A DNA stretch of 64,000 bases from Pseudoselenomonas ruminantium (GCF_900104055.1 NZ_FNJQ01000006.1:37783-101782), one strand, 5' to 3'. Positions 38,916-48,859 are shown, counted from the stretch's first letter. Notes: generated by a model not told the origin, from the letters alone. Program-made: numbers and translations.

Positions 38916-40823
38916 ATGAAGGAATTTTTGCCAATCAGCAAACAGGATATGGAAGAGCGGGGCTGGGAGCAGCTGGACTTTGTGTTTGTGTCCGGGGATG
39001 CCTATGTGGATCATCCCAGCTTCGGCCCGGCCATTCTCTGCCGTTTGCTCGAGAAGCATGGCTATAAAGTAGGAATTATTCCCCAGCCGGACTGGCATTC
39101 TACCAGGGATTTTGACCGCCTGGGAAAACCACGGCTGGGTTTTCTTGTTTCTGCGGGGAATATGGATTCCCTGCTCAACAAGTTTACGGCTGCCAAGAAG
39201 ATGCGCCATCAGGATGCTTATTCGCCGGGGGGCAAGTCCGGTTATCGTCCGGAACGGGCGACGATTGTCTATTGCAACCGCCTGCGGGAGCTTTACCCGG
39301 ATGTGCCCATCATCATTGGAGGCATTGAGGCCAGCCTGCGCCGCATGGCCCATTATGATTACTGGTCGAATGCAGTACGCCGGTCCATATTGGTGGACAG
39401 CGGCGCCGATCTGCTGATTTTCGGCATGGGCGAGCGGGCCTTGTTGGAAGTGGCCGCTGACCTGCAGCAGGGCGTGGAAATCGGCAATATTCAGGATGTG
39501 CAGGGCACCTGCTATAAGGTACCCAATATGGATTATGTCTGGGATCATCTGCCTTTGCCGTCCTATCAGGAAGTGGCAGCAGATAAGAAGAAATTTGCCG
39601 AAGCCTTCAAGGTGGAGTATCTGGAGCAGGATGCTTTCCGTGGGCGCAGGCTAGCCCAGCAGAATGATGAGTGGTGCGTGGTGCAGAATCCGCCAGCCAA
39701 ACCGCTGGACGAGGAGCAGATGGATGAGATTTACGACCTGCCCTATATGCGCACTTGGCATCCTATCTACGATAAGGATGGCGGCGTGCCGGCTATTGCT
39801 GAGGTACAGTTCAGCCTTTTGAGCCAGCGAGGCTGCTTCGGTGGCTGCAATTTCTGTGCGATTATCTCCCATGAAGGGCGGATTATCCAGCGGCGCAGCC
39901 ATGAATCGCTGCTCCGTGAGGCGAAGATCTTGACGCAGCAGCCGGGCTTTAAGGGCTATATCCATGATGTGGGCGGCCCTACGGCCAATTTCCGCCGTAC
40001 CAGCTGTGATGGACAACTTACGCGCGGTACCTGCCGCGGCAAGCCATGCCTGTCACCGATCCCCTGTCAGAATCTCGTAGCGGATCATAGTGACTATATC
40101 AAGCTCTTGCGGGAACTGCGGGCAATACCGGGGGTCAAGAAGGTCTTTGTGCGTTCCGGCGTGCGGTTTGACTATCTGATGTTGGCGAAAGACGAATTCC
40201 TCAAGGAACTCTGTGAACATCATATCAGTGGCCAGCTCAAGATTGCACCGGAGCATATTACGGACCGGGTGACACGCATGATGGGTAAGAGCAACCGCAA
40301 GGTCTATGAGAGCTTTGTGGATAAGTTCACGGCGATGAATAAGAAATTGGGCAAGAAGCAGTATCTTGTGCCCTATTTCATGTCTAGCCATCCCGGTTCC
40401 CAGCTCGAAGATGCCATTGAACTGGCCGAGTTCATCCGGGACAAGGGGTACCATCCCCAGCAGGTACAGGATTTCATCCCGACACCGGGAACCCTTTCCA
40501 CATGTATGTGGTATACAGGCATCGATCCGTTGACGGGTGAGGCCGTGTATTCGGCCAAATCCCCGGAAGACAAGCTGATGCAGCGGGCACTGATGCAGTA
40601 CTGGCTGCCGAAGAATCAGGCGATCGTGCGCAAGGCCCTGATGAAAGCCGGGCGCATGGATCTGATTGGCTATGACAAGAAATGCCTGGTACGGCCCGCC
40701 GGTGACCGGCCTGACAAGTCAAAAAATGACCGGTCAAAATGGTCAGGTGCTGAAGCGTCGAAATTGACGCGTCAAAAAGCAAATGGGCCAAAAAATAAAC
40801 GAACAAAGAAGGTGCGGCGATGA
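38916..40823 (+). CDS. YgiQ family radical SAM protein
   Basis: 635 residues. The N-terminal domain (FVFVSGDAYVDHPSFGPAILCRLLEKHGYKVGIIPQPDW) and the cluster motif QRGCFGGCNFCAI (CxxxCxxC) identify YgiQ, a conserved family whose substrate is unknown. The family's C-terminal DUF3362 region follows. The last 40 residues are Lys/Arg-rich and encoded by DNA with three TGACnnGTCA palindromes (40712-40774). It overlaps nrdR by four bases and follows rodZ by two, so three genes are likely co-transcribed. Confidence 0.92.
   Translation: MKEFLPISKQDMEERGWEQLDFVFVSGDAYVDHPSFGPAILCRLLEKHGYKVGIIPQPDWHSTRDFDRLGKPRLGFLVSAGNMDSLLNKFTAAKKMRHQDAYSPGGKSGYRPERATIVYCNRLRELYPDVPIIIGGIEASLRRMAHYDYWSNAVRRSILVDSGADLLIFGMGERALLEVAADLQQGVEIGNIQDVQGTCYKVPNMDYVWDHLPLPSYQEVAADKKKFAEAFKVEYLEQDAFRGRRLAQQNDEWCVVQNPPAKPLDEEQMDEIYDLPYMRTWHPIYDKDGGVPAIAEVQFSLLSQRGCFGGCNFCAIISHEGRIIQRRSHESLLREAKILTQQPGFKGYIHDVGGPTANFRRTSCDGQLTRGTCRGKPCLSPIPCQNLVADHSDYIKLLRELRAIPGVKKVFVRSGVRFDYLMLAKDEFLKELCEHHISGQLKIAPEHITDRVTRMMGKSNRKVYESFVDKFTAMNKKLGKKQYLVPYFMSSHPGSQLEDAIELAEFIRDKGYHPQQVQDFIPTPGTLSTCMWYTGIDPLTGEAVYSAKSPEDKLMQRALMQYWLPKNQAIVRKALMKAGRMDLIGYDKKCLVRPAGDRPDKSKNDRSKWSGAEASKLTRQKANGPKNKRTKKVRR
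40712..40774 (+). repeat. Cluster of three TGACnnGTCA palindromes inside the ygiQ 3' end
   Basis: TGACAAGTCA (40712-40721), TGACCGGTCA (40727-40736) and TGACGCGTCA (40765-40774), plus a half site TGGTCAGG. Similar motifs occur at 24164 (TGACCGGTCA in aprA), and as TGACCGGTC and GACTGGTCA in the pyrR terminator. They encode only the basic tail of the protein. Confidence 0.5.
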
Positions 40824-41299
40824 AATGCCCATATTGTAAAGAAAACGACAGTCGAGTAATAGATTCCAGATCGGCAGATGATGGGGCAACCATCCGCCGC
40901 CGCCGCGAGTGTACTTCCTGCGGCCGCCGGTTCACCACCTATGAAGTGGTGGAAAAGCAGCCGCTGATGGTGGTCAAGAACGATGGCCGCCGTGAGGTGT
41001 TCAAGCGGGATAAGATATTGAATGGCATTATCCGGGCCTGTGACAAGCGGGATATCTCGCTCGAGAGCATCACGAATCTCACTAATGAGATTGAGCGGGA
41101 TATCCGCAACAGCATGGAACAGGAAGTCAGCACGGCCGAAATCGGCAAGCTGGTCATGAGTAAGCTCAAGAATTTCGACGAGGTCGCTTATATCCGCTTC
41201 GCCTCGGTGTACCGGAAGTTTGCCGATATCAGCAGCTTCATGGAAGAGTTGCAGGAACTGCAGGCGCAGAAGCAGGCTGCGGAAACAGATAAGGTTTGA
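40820..41299 (+). CDS. nrdR: Transcriptional repressor NrdR
   Basis: 159 residues. An N-terminal zinc ribbon MKCPYCKENDSRVIDSR ... CTSCGRRFTTYE (CxxC pairs) followed by the ATP-cone VVKNDGRREVFKRDKILNGIIRACDKRDIS. NrdR senses ATP/dATP and represses ribonucleotide reductase genes by binding NrdR boxes. Length is typical. It overlaps ygiQ by four bases. Confidence 0.96.
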   Translation: MKCPYCKENDSRVIDSRSADDGATIRRRRECTSCGRRFTTYEVVEKQPLMVVKNDGRREVFKRDKILNGIIRACDKRDISLESITNLTNEIERDIRNSMEQEVSTAEIGKLVMSKLKNFDEVAYIRFASVYRKFADISSFMEELQELQAQKQAAETDKV

Positions 41300-41322
41300 A
41301 ATGAGTTAAAGGAGTAAGGCAT

Positions 41323-43050
41323 TTGGCTTGGGAGCTGAAACAGGAATTAAAGGAACAATTGGCGGCAGAGGAAGGCTATTACCGCTATCCTCTGGGCACG
41401 CGTCTGCCCGTGGCACTGGCCTATCCCAATTCCTATTTTGTGGGCATGTCCAATTTGGGGCTGCATATCATCTATGACCTCTTGAATAAGCGCAGCGATA
41501 CGGCCTGTGAGCGGGTGTTCCTGCCCGAGCGCAAGAGCATCGAGCGCTATGAGCATACCCGCACGCCCCTGATGAGCGTGGAAAACCAGCTGCCCTTGCA
41601 GCAGTTTGCCATGATTGCCTTTGTGCTCTCCTTTGAAATGGACTACTTCAATGTGGTCAAAATGCTGGAACTCGGCAAGGTCCGGGTGCGGGCGGACGAG
41701 CGCAGCGATATGGACCCCCTGGTCATCGCGGGCGGTCCTTGTGCGACCTTTAATCCTGAACCGCTGGCGGCGGTGATTGATGCCTTTGTCATCGGGGAGG
41801 GCGAAGTCATCATGCCGGCACTGATGGATGTGTTCTATCAGGCCCGCAGCGAGGGCGTTTCCCGCCAGGAAATGCTGGCGCGGCTGGCCAGAGTTCCCGG
41901 CGTCTATGTCCCTTCCCTGTATGAGCATAGTTATGATGAAGCGGGGCATTTGCAGTCCATTGCGCCGCAGGAAAATGTGCCGGGAAAGGTCAGCCGCCAG
42001 TGGGTGCAGAATTTGGATGCTTATCCGGCGCATACCGTGGTACGCACGGAGAATACGGAATTCAACTTCTACCTGATCGAAACTGCCCGGGGCTGTGGGC
42101 GCCATTGCCGTTTCTGCATGGCAGGCTACTGCTTCCGCCGTCCCCGCAACCGCTCGTTGGGCGTGGTGACGCGGGAGGTCAAAGAGGCCCTGCAATATAA
42201 GAAACGCATCGGACTGATGGGCGCGGCCATTTCCGATTATCCGGAAATCAACGAGCTTTGCAAGGACATCTTAGGCGAGGGGCTCTCGATGTCAGTGGCG
42301 TCCTTCCGCGCGGACTCCGTAACGCGGGAGCTGGTGGACTCGCTGGCCGAAAGTGGCCTGAAGACTTTGACCATGGCGCCTGAAGCGGGCAGTTCCCGGA
42401 TGAGGGCGGTCATCAACAAGGGCATTGAGGAGGAACATCTCTTCAATGCCATGGATATGGGCCTGCAGGCAGGCATCCGGCATTTCCGCCTCTATATCAT
42501 GATTGGCTTGCCCTTTGAGACGGATGAAGATGTGGAGGCCATCGTGGACCTGGCCGGGCGTCTCAAGGATTACATGGAGGAACATGGCAGCAAGGGAACG
42601 CTGACCTTAAGCGTCAATCCCTTTATTCCAAAGCCTTTCACGCCGTTCCAATGGCTGCCGATGGCGGACAAGAAATATGTGGAAAAAGCGGCGAAGACCT
42701 TGACACAAGGCCTGCGCAAGCGCAAAAATATTATTGTGGGCGTGGAATCGCCCAAAGAGGCCTTTATCCAAGGCGTGCTGGCCCGAGGGGACCGGCAGGT
42801 GGGCGAGGCGCTGCTCCTGGCCTGCGAGAATGGTGGCAGCAAGGCCTTTAAGCGGGCCATGAAAGACGTTGGCCTCTCCATGGATGATTATCTCTATCGT
42901 GAGCGGACAGCCGATGAGCTGTTCCCTTGGGAGGCTCTCGATATGGGCTTCACGCGGGAATACATCTATCAGGAACTCAAGAAAGCAGAAGAATTGAAAC
43001 CCACCATCCAGTGCTTCGATGGCTGCCATCGTTGCGGTGTATGTGGATAA
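41323..43050 (+). CDS. B12-binding-domain radical SAM protein (TIGR03960 type)
   Basis: 575 residues. The N-terminus (LKEQLAAEEGYYRYPLGTRLPVALAYPNSYFVGMSNLGLHIIYDLLN) and a B12-binding-like region are followed by the radical SAM motif ARGCGRHCRFCMAGYCFRRPRNRS and a TIM-barrel with APEAGSSRMRAVINKGI. The tail CFDGCHRCGVCG adds four cysteines. In many Firmicutes this protein is encoded beside a second protein (TIGR03936) and ribonuclease G, but neither follows here. TTG start with AAAGGAG 8 bases upstream. Substrate is unknown. Confidence 0.88.
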   Translation: MAWELKQELKEQLAAEEGYYRYPLGTRLPVALAYPNSYFVGMSNLGLHIIYDLLNKRSDTACERVFLPERKSIERYEHTRTPLMSVENQLPLQQFAMIAFVLSFEMDYFNVVKMLELGKVRVRADERSDMDPLVIAGGPCATFNPEPLAAVIDAFVIGEGEVIMPALMDVFYQARSEGVSRQEMLARLARVPGVYVPSLYEHSYDEAGHLQSIAPQENVPGKVSRQWVQNLDAYPAHTVVRTENTEFNFYLIETARGCGRHCRFCMAGYCFRRPRNRSLGVVTREVKEALQYKKRIGLMGAAISDYPEINELCKDILGEGLSMSVASFRADSVTRELVDSLAESGLKTLTMAPEAGSSRMRAVINKGIEEEHLFNAMDMGLQAGIRHFRLYIMIGLPFETDEDVEAIVDLAGRLKDYMEEHGSKGTLTLSVNPFIPKPFTPFQWLPMADKKYVEKAAKTLTQGLRKRKNIIVGVESPKEAFIQGVLARGDRQVGEALLLACENGGSKAFKRAMKDVGLSMDDYLYRERTADELFPWEALDMGFTREYIYQELKKAEELKPTIQCFDGCHRCGVCG

Positions 43051-43072
43051 TAGTGGCAAACGGGGTGAGCAA

Positions 43073-43894
43073 ATGAGTTTTGCAATCGAACATCTGGGCA
43101 ATAATCTCTGGCGGGGGAAGTTTACTTCCTTTGCAGAAAATGTCTGTCAGCATGCGTTCAGTGCGCGGCTGGGCGGCGAAAGCGTCAAGCCTTACAAGGG
43201 GCTCAATATGGCTCTGCATGTGGGGGATGAAGAAGATATTGTCTGGGAGAATCGTCAGCGCTTCTTCCAGGCGTTGGAACTGAAGGCGGACAAGCTGGTG
43301 ACGCCGCAGCAGGTGCATGGCGCTAATATCCAGCGCGTGACCATGGACGATGCCGGCCGCGGAGCGAAGGCTTATGCCGATGCCATTGCAGATACTGATG
43401 CCCTGATTACCAATGACCCGGGGTTGCCGCTGATGCTTTGCTTTGCCGACTGTGTGCCGGTGATCTTCCTCGATCCGGAGAAAAAGGCTGTGGGCATTGC
43501 TCATGCTGGCTGGAAGGGCACGGTTGCGAAAATCGCGCGGGAAACCGTCTGGCGCATGCAGGAAGAATTCGGCTCAGATCCGGCGGATATCTTAGCGGGC
43601 ATCGGCCCCTCCATCGGCCCCTGCTGTTTTGCCGTAGGTGAGGAAGTCGCAGAAAAATTCCGCGCAGCCTTCCCGAAGAATGCTGAAAGCTTGATTTCTC
43701 AGCGCGATGGCCAGCTTTATGTGAACCTTTGGGAGGCTAACCGCCTGCAGTTGCTGGAGACGGGGATACCCGCCGCTAACATCGAAATGGCCGACACCTG
43801 TACCGACTGCCAGCATCAGTGGTTCTATTCCTATCGGGCTGACGGCGGTCAGACCGGGCGCATGGCAGCCATAATTGCACTGAATCAATACTAA
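43073..43894 (+). CDS. pgeF: Peptidoglycan editing factor PgeF / YfiH family
   Basis: 273 residues, laccase-domain multicopper-oxidase-like fold. FSARLGGESVKPYKGLNMALHVGDE, VTPQQVHGANI, DALITNDPGLPLMLCFADCVPVIFLDPEKKAVGIAHAGWKGTV and the GIGPSIGPCCFAVGEEV motif give the His/Cys zinc site. Such proteins have purine nucleoside phosphorylase/deaminase activity, and PgeF removes misincorporated L-Ser from UDP-MurNAc. GGGGTGAG before ATG 43073 defines the start. In the divisome-distal cluster before yggS and sepF. Confidence 0.9.
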   Translation: MSFAIEHLGNNLWRGKFTSFAENVCQHAFSARLGGESVKPYKGLNMALHVGDEEDIVWENRQRFFQALELKADKLVTPQQVHGANIQRVTMDDAGRGAKAYADAIADTDALITNDPGLPLMLCFADCVPVIFLDPEKKAVGIAHAGWKGTVAKIARETVWRMQEEFGSDPADILAGIGPSIGPCCFAVGEEVAEKFRAAFPKNAESLISQRDGQLYVNLWEANRLQLLETGIPAANIEMADTCTDCQHQWFYSYRADGGQTGRMAAIIALNQY

Positions 43895-43917
43895 TATTTT
43901 TATCAGGGGTGAGTGTT

Positions 43918-44619
43918 TTGGGGCAGGAAATAGCAGAGCGTTATCAAGATGTTGCAGCAAAGATTGAAGCCGCAAAGAAACGGCGCACCACCGTGCCAAA
44001 GGAAGCGGCGGTTACCTTGGTGGCGGTGACCAAGAACCACGATACTGCCGCCATGCGGGAGGCCATTGCTGCCGGCGCCACGGACGTGGGCGAGAATCGC
44101 GTGCAGGAGGCTAAGGGCAAATTTGCCGAGATTGGCAATTGTGTGACCTGGCATCTGATTGGCCACTTACAGACCAACAAGGTACGGCAGGCCGTGAAGT
44201 TTTCTGACCTGATCCACTCGGTGGACAGCCTGCATCTGGCTGAGGCCATCAACAGCGAGGCGGCCCGCATCGATAAGGTGCAGGACATCCTGGTGCAGGT
44301 AAATCTGGCCAGGGAGGAAAGCAAGTCCGGCATCTATAAAGAGGATTTATTTGCCGCTTTGCAGGCAATCAACGTTTTTCCGAATCTGCGCCTGCGGGGG
44401 CTTATGTGCATGGCTCCAAACTATGAGGATGTGGAGATGTGCCGTCCGCTCTTCCGGGAAATGTATGAAATTTTCCGGGAAGTACAGGATTTAGACCTGC
44501 CGACGTCGAATATTGATACGTTATCGATGGGTATGACTCACGATTACGAGATAGCCGTAGAAGAAGGCGCCAATATGGTGCGGGTAGGCACAGCCATTTT
44601 TGGGCCGCGCCAATATTAA
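43918..44619 (+). CDS. PLP homeostasis protein, YggS/ProsC family
   Basis: 233 residues, alanine-racemase-like TIM barrel without the racemase C-terminal domain. The PLP lysine is in LVAVTKNHDT, followed by VGENRVQEAKGKF, WHLIGHLQTNK and LSMGMTHDYEIAVEEGANMVRVGTAIFG. The family buffers cellular pyridoxal phosphate. TTG 43918 is chosen with AGGGGTGAG upstream; GTG 43909 would overlap that site. Followed 15 bases later by sepF, the usual order in Firmicutes. Confidence 0.93.
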   Translation: MGQEIAERYQDVAAKIEAAKKRRTTVPKEAAVTLVAVTKNHDTAAMREAIAAGATDVGENRVQEAKGKFAEIGNCVTWHLIGHLQTNKVRQAVKFSDLIHSVDSLHLAEAINSEAARIDKVQDILVQVNLAREESKSGIYKEDLFAALQAINVFPNLRLRGLMCMAPNYEDVEMCRPLFREMYEIFREVQDLDLPTSNIDTLSMGMTHDYEIAVEEGANMVRVGTAIFGPRQY

Positions 44620-44634
44620 CGAAGGGGAAAAGTC

Positions 44635-45138
44635 ATGAGTATAATCGATAAAGTTTGTGGAAAAATGGGGCTGATGGATCCGGCTGATGAAAAGCTGGAC
44701 GCCATCGAGGAAAGATTGAAAGATGACCGGGATTATGAACCGGAAGAAGAGGAAGAGAGTTTTGACATGAGCCATGAACGCAATGAAAGTGCCCGGAATG
44801 TGGTGGATTTCCAGTCGGCAGCGTCTGCCCGGGAAAGCAGTACGGTGACCAATATGAAGATGAAGGTCATCGTCATCGAGCCCAAGACCTTTGATGATGC
44901 CCAGCAGGTGGCCAACAACCTGCGGGAGAAGAAACCTGTGGTCATCAATTTTGAAAAGACGGAAGCTGACGATGCCAAGCGCATCATCGATTTCATCAGC
45001 GGTACCACCTATGCCCTGAACGGTGAGATCAAGAAGGTCGGCCACAACGTATTCCTGTGCGCACCGAGCAATGTCAACGTTAGCTACACGGAAGAGGAGA
45101 AGAAAGTCTCGGCAGAGATGCCCTGGCTGAAAAAATAA
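44635..45138 (+). CDS. sepF: Cell division protein SepF
   Basis: 167 residues. An N-terminal amphipathic helix (MSIIDKVCGKMGLMD) for membrane binding, an acidic linker (DDRDYEPEEEEESF), and the SepF core: MKVIVIEPKTFDDAQQVANNLREKKPVVINFEKTEADDAKRIIDFISGTTYALNG. SepF anchors and bundles FtsZ at the septum. AGGGGAA before the ATG. In many relatives yggT lies between sepF and ylmH; here it is missing. Confidence 0.95.
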   Translation: MSIIDKVCGKMGLMDPADEKLDAIEERLKDDRDYEPEEEEESFDMSHERNESARNVVDFQSAASARESSTVTNMKMKVIVIEPKTFDDAQQVANNLREKKPVVINFEKTEADDAKRIIDFISGTTYALNGEIKKVGHNVFLCAPSNVNVSYTEEEKKVSAEMPWLKK

Positions 45139-45149
45139 GGGGCATTTAC

Positions 45150-45944
45150 ATGGCAAGTGAACAGAAAGAAAAACTGATTCGATTTTATAAAGGCACTGAA
45201 GGCGAAGAAATCGTCATCAAGCTGGTGGATCTCGCGGAAAATGTCCTGCGTACGCAGAAGTTCCGCATTTCCGGTTTCCTTGATCCGTTCGGTCAGGAAA
45301 TCGCGGAAACCGTCGCTGCCAACTATGGCAATATCCGCGTGGACTTTGCGGGTGGCTATCAGGGGGCAGAGCGGGCCAGAGCCATCTTTATCCATGAGGA
45401 CTTTGCGGGTACGCCCACGGGCTTCGGCATCGATTGCATCGAAGCCAAGTGGAACGGCCAGTTTGCCCGGCTTAGCCACCGCGATGTGCTTGGGGCACTT
45501 ATGGGACAGGGCATTGAACGCGATACCATCGGTGACCTGCTGGTAACCAACGATTCCGCGAAAATCATCTGCGAGGAGAAGATGGCAGACTTCCTGCTGT
45601 CCAATCTTGACAAGATTGGCGCTGTAGGCGTGGCATGCGAAAGAGCCGACCTTAGCACTATCGCGCCCAAGGAAGAACGCTGCAAGGAAATCCGTGCTAC
45701 GGTAGCCTCTCTGCGCGTCGATTCCATCGCTGCTGCTGGCTTTGGCTCCTCTCGCAGCAAGGCGGCTTCCGACATCGCTGCCGACAAGCTCAAGATCAAT
45801 TGGCAGCCAGTCAAAAGCGCATCGCAGAATGTCAAAGAAGGCGACATCCTCTCCATGCGCGGCAGAGGCCGGCTTGAGGTAGCGGAGGTCAGAGGTACGA
45901 CGAAAAAAGGCCGTACTGTGGTGGTGCTGAAACGATATCTGTGA
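45150..45944 (+). CDS. ylmH: YlmH family S4-domain RNA-binding protein
   Basis: 264 residues. The central part with TGFGIDCIEAKWNGQFARLSHRDVLGALMGQGIERDTIGDLLV is the YlmH signature; the C-terminal S4 RNA-binding domain is VDSIAAAGFGSSRSKAASDIAADKLKINWQ. Members bind ribosomal particles and are encoded in the division cluster. It follows sepF by 11 bases. A hairpin terminator follows. Confidence 0.92.
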   Translation: MASEQKEKLIRFYKGTEGEEIVIKLVDLAENVLRTQKFRISGFLDPFGQEIAETVAANYGNIRVDFAGGYQGAERARAIFIHEDFAGTPTGFGIDCIEAKWNGQFARLSHRDVLGALMGQGIERDTIGDLLVTNDSAKIICEEKMADFLLSNLDKIGAVGVACERADLSTIAPKEERCKEIRATVASLRVDSIAAAGFGSSRSKAASDIAADKLKINWQPVKSASQNVKEGDILSMRGRGRLEVAEVRGTTKKGRTVVVLKRYL

Positions 45945-45948
45945 TATA

Positions 45949-45991
45949 AGCTCCTGAAAGAGAATGGCAATTCTCAGTCGGGAGCTTCTTG
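45949..45991 (+). terminator. Rho-independent terminator
   Basis: AAGCTCCTGA and TCGGGAGCTT form the outer stem; GAGAAT / ATTCTC is an inner stem; TCTTGTT follows. Confidence 0.65.
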
Positions 45992-46115
45992 TTGATATTA
46001 GAATTGCATTAGATTCCAGGCCTAAAGTGGCATTTTAGGTGGAAATATGATAGTATAGTTGATGTAGTACAAGAATACTGGCAGTTTTCTGTCATACAGA
46101 TAGGGGATAATAGTT

Positions 46116-46745
46116 TTGCTTACACCAATGGACATACACAACAAGGAATTCAAGCGCAGTTTCCGCGGCTATAACGAGGATGAGATCGACGATTTCCTGG
46201 ACAAAGTCGTAAACGACTATGAAAAGCTGTTCCGGGAGAACGATCGGTTGAAGGAAGAACTGGCCCGGGCCAAGAAGGATAATGAGCAGTATCAGCAGCT
46301 GGAACAGAATCTGAAAGATACGCTGCTGGTCGCGCAGAAGACGGCAGAAGAAGTCACGAGCAGTGCCCGCAAGAATGCGGAGGAGACGCGGGAAAACACC
46401 GCCAGGGAATGTGCCAATAAGGTGCAGGAAGCCGAGCTGAAGGCCGACAGGATCGTCGAGGATGCCAAGAAAAAGGCACAGGTCATCGTAGAGGAGTACG
46501 ATCGTCTGGTACGCGAGAAGAACAATTTCCTGCGGAAGATCAAGGTGACGCTGGAATCCGAACTGGCCGTGATCGATGATACCATGTCCCAGCTGCCGGA
46601 TCCCGAGAAGGAAGAACGGGAGAAAAAAGCCATGGGCACGCAGGCTGAGGCTTTACAGAAGGCCCTGAGCGACCATCAGGCTGTCCCCTACGAAGCCAAG
46701 GAATTGGGCAAAGAAGAGAATAACGAAAACAAGCAGGAGGGCTGA
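46116..46745 (+). CDS. divIVA: DivIVA domain septum-site / cell polarity protein
   Basis: 209 residues. LTPMDIHNKEFKRSFRGYNEDEIDDFLDKVVNDYEKLFREN is the DivIVA lipid-binding domain; residues about 30-170 are heptad-rich coiled coil (LKEELARAKKDNEQYQQLEQNLKD and onward). It marks curved membranes at septum and poles. The start is TTG 46116, which gives the usual MLTPMDI; AGGGG lies 9 bases upstream. The tail is Glu/Lys-rich. Confidence 0.95.
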   Translation: MLTPMDIHNKEFKRSFRGYNEDEIDDFLDKVVNDYEKLFRENDRLKEELARAKKDNEQYQQLEQNLKDTLLVAQKTAEEVTSSARKNAEETRENTARECANKVQEAELKADRIVEDAKKKAQVIVEEYDRLVREKNNFLRKIKVTLESELAVIDDTMSQLPDPEKEEREKKAMGTQAEALQKALSDHQAVPYEAKELGKEENNENKQEG

Positions 46746-46755
46746 GCATACATAG

Positions 46756-47199
46756 ATGGCTGGAGGATTGTTTTTTGTACTGCTGGCCTTGGACCAGCTG
46801 GTTAAGTTACTGGTTATGACCACTATGACGCCGGGGGAAAGTGTTCCGGTTATCAAGGGCATCTTTCACATCACCTATGTATTGAACCCGGGGGCGGCTT
46901 TTGGCATGCTGCCCCATCAAAGCTGGTTCTTTATTCTGGCTGGCGCAGCAATGATTGCTGCGTTTTGCTTTTATTATCCCCGGCTGAAGCGCCGCTGCGG
47001 ATATTTCCACTATGGCTGCGTATCTTTGCTGGCCGGCGCCGTGGGAAATCTGATTGACCGCATCCGCAGCGGCCTCGTGGTGGATTTTTTTGACTTTCGC
47101 ATCTGGCCGGTGTTCAATATCGCGGACATCGCCATTGTGCTGGGCGTTATGAGCATGATTTATGCCATACTGTACAAGGAAAAGGAAATGGATGAATAA
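46756..47199 (+). CDS. lspA: Lipoprotein signal peptidase II
   Basis: 147 residues, four transmembrane helices. LDQLVKLLVM near the N-terminus, NPGAAFGML, AGAVGNLIDRIRSGLVVDFFDF and FNIADIAIVLG contain the two catalytic Asp residues (in GNLIDR and NIAD). It cleaves lipoprotein signal peptides after lipidation; PotD and Sbp in this window are substrates by their lipoboxes. It overlaps rluD by eight bases. Confidence 0.95.
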   Translation: MAGGLFFVLLALDQLVKLLVMTTMTPGESVPVIKGIFHITYVLNPGAAFGMLPHQSWFFILAGAAMIAAFCFYYPRLKRRCGYFHYGCVSLLAGAVGNLIDRIRSGLVVDFFDFRIWPVFNIADIAIVLGVMSMIYAILYKEKEMDE

Positions 47200-48130
47200 T
47201 ATGGAACCTGTTGTATTTACGGCTGAAGAAAAAGGTCAGCGCCTGGACGTATTTGTAGTGGAGAAGTGCCCGGAACTCTCGCGTTCCCATGTGCAGAAGC
47301 TCATTGAGCAGGGACATGTGCTGGTGGATGGCGCGCAGCGCAAGGCGAATTTCAAGCTGCGGGGCGGCGAGGCTGTGCAGGTGGCACAGCCGGAAGCAGA
47401 ACCCATCACCGCAGCACCGGAGGATATTCCCTTGGATATCCTCTTTGAAGACAAGGATATCATCGTAGTCAACAAGGCCCGGGGCATGGTGGTGCATCCG
47501 GCATCCGGTGTGTACAGCGGCACTTTGGTCAATGCGCTTCTCTATCATTGTCAGGACCTGTCCGGTATCAACGGGGAAATCCGTCCGGGCATCGTGCATC
47601 GTCTCGACAAGGATACCAGCGGCGTGATGGTCTGTGCGAAAAATGACACGGCCCATCTCGACCTGGCCGAGCAGATCCGCACGAAGGCCGCCCACCGTAC
47701 CTACTGGGCCATTGTCCATGGTAATATCAAGGAAGAAGGGGGCATCATCAAGGGGGATATTGGCCGCCATCCGACCGACCGCAAGAAGATGGCCATTGTT
47801 CGGGAGAACGGCAAGCCTGCGGTAACGCATTTCAAGGTATTGGAGCGCTTCGGTGAGTATACGCTGGTGGAATGCAAGCTGGAAACGGGCCGTACCCATC
47901 AGATTCGCGTCCATATGAATAGCATCGGCCATCCCTTGGTCAATGATCCCAAGTATGGGCCGAAGAAATCCTCGCCCTTTGCGATTCAGGGGCAGGCGCT
48001 GCATTCCCTGCAGCTGACACTCACGCATCCTGTCACCAGAGAAGAAATGACCTTTACGGCACCTTTGCCTGCTGATATGGAGAAGATTCTGACCGGCTTG
48101 CGCAACAAGCGCGCCAAGGCCGCACAATAA
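47192..48130 (+). CDS. rluD: RluD family pseudouridine synthase
   Basis: 312 residues. An N-terminal S4 domain (QRLDVFVVEKCPELSRSHVQKLIEQGHVLVDG) is followed by the catalytic domain: RPGIVHRLDKDTSGVMVCAKND holds the catalytic Asp (HRLDKDTSG), and ETGRTHQIRVHMNSIGHPLVND is the conserved C-terminal motif. It modifies uridines in large rRNA. Start 47192 is chosen by AAGGAAA upstream and the lspA overlap. The lspA-rluD-pyrR order is common in Firmicutes. Confidence 0.94.
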   Translation: MNNMEPVVFTAEEKGQRLDVFVVEKCPELSRSHVQKLIEQGHVLVDGAQRKANFKLRGGEAVQVAQPEAEPITAAPEDIPLDILFEDKDIIVVNKARGMVVHPASGVYSGTLVNALLYHCQDLSGINGEIRPGIVHRLDKDTSGVMVCAKNDTAHLDLAEQIRTKAAHRTYWAIVHGNIKEEGGIIKGDIGRHPTDRKKMAIVRENGKPAVTHFKVLERFGEYTLVECKLETGRTHQIRVHMNSIGHPLVNDPKYGPKKSSPFAIQGQALHSLQLTLTHPVTREEMTFTAPLPADMEKILTGLRNKRAKAAQ

Positions 48131-48697
<567 letters not shown>

Positions 48698-48701
48698 TGG
48701 G

Positions 48702-48740
48702 TTGCCTTGACCGGTCGAATTGACTGGTCAGGGCAATTTT
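48702..48740 (+). terminator. Rho-independent terminator after pyrR
   Basis: TTGCCTTGACCGGTC (48702-48716) pairs with GACTGGTCAGGGCAA (48722-48736), then TTTT. The stem contains the TGACCGGTC-like motif noted in ygiQ. Confidence 0.85.
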
Positions 48741-48859
48741 AAGGTGAACAATAAGCGTCAAAAAGTAGTCTATTTACGTGAAATATGATAATATATTAGT
48801 GTTTGCGCGTTTTGGGCGCATGCACTTTTGATTTTTAAAACAGGGGGACTTATTTTATT

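Noticed and set aside
48780..48859. glmS ribozyme or other catalytic RNA before glmM
   Set aside because: Only a short TGCGC/GCGCA stem is seen; there is no ribozyme core and the gene is glmM, not glmS.
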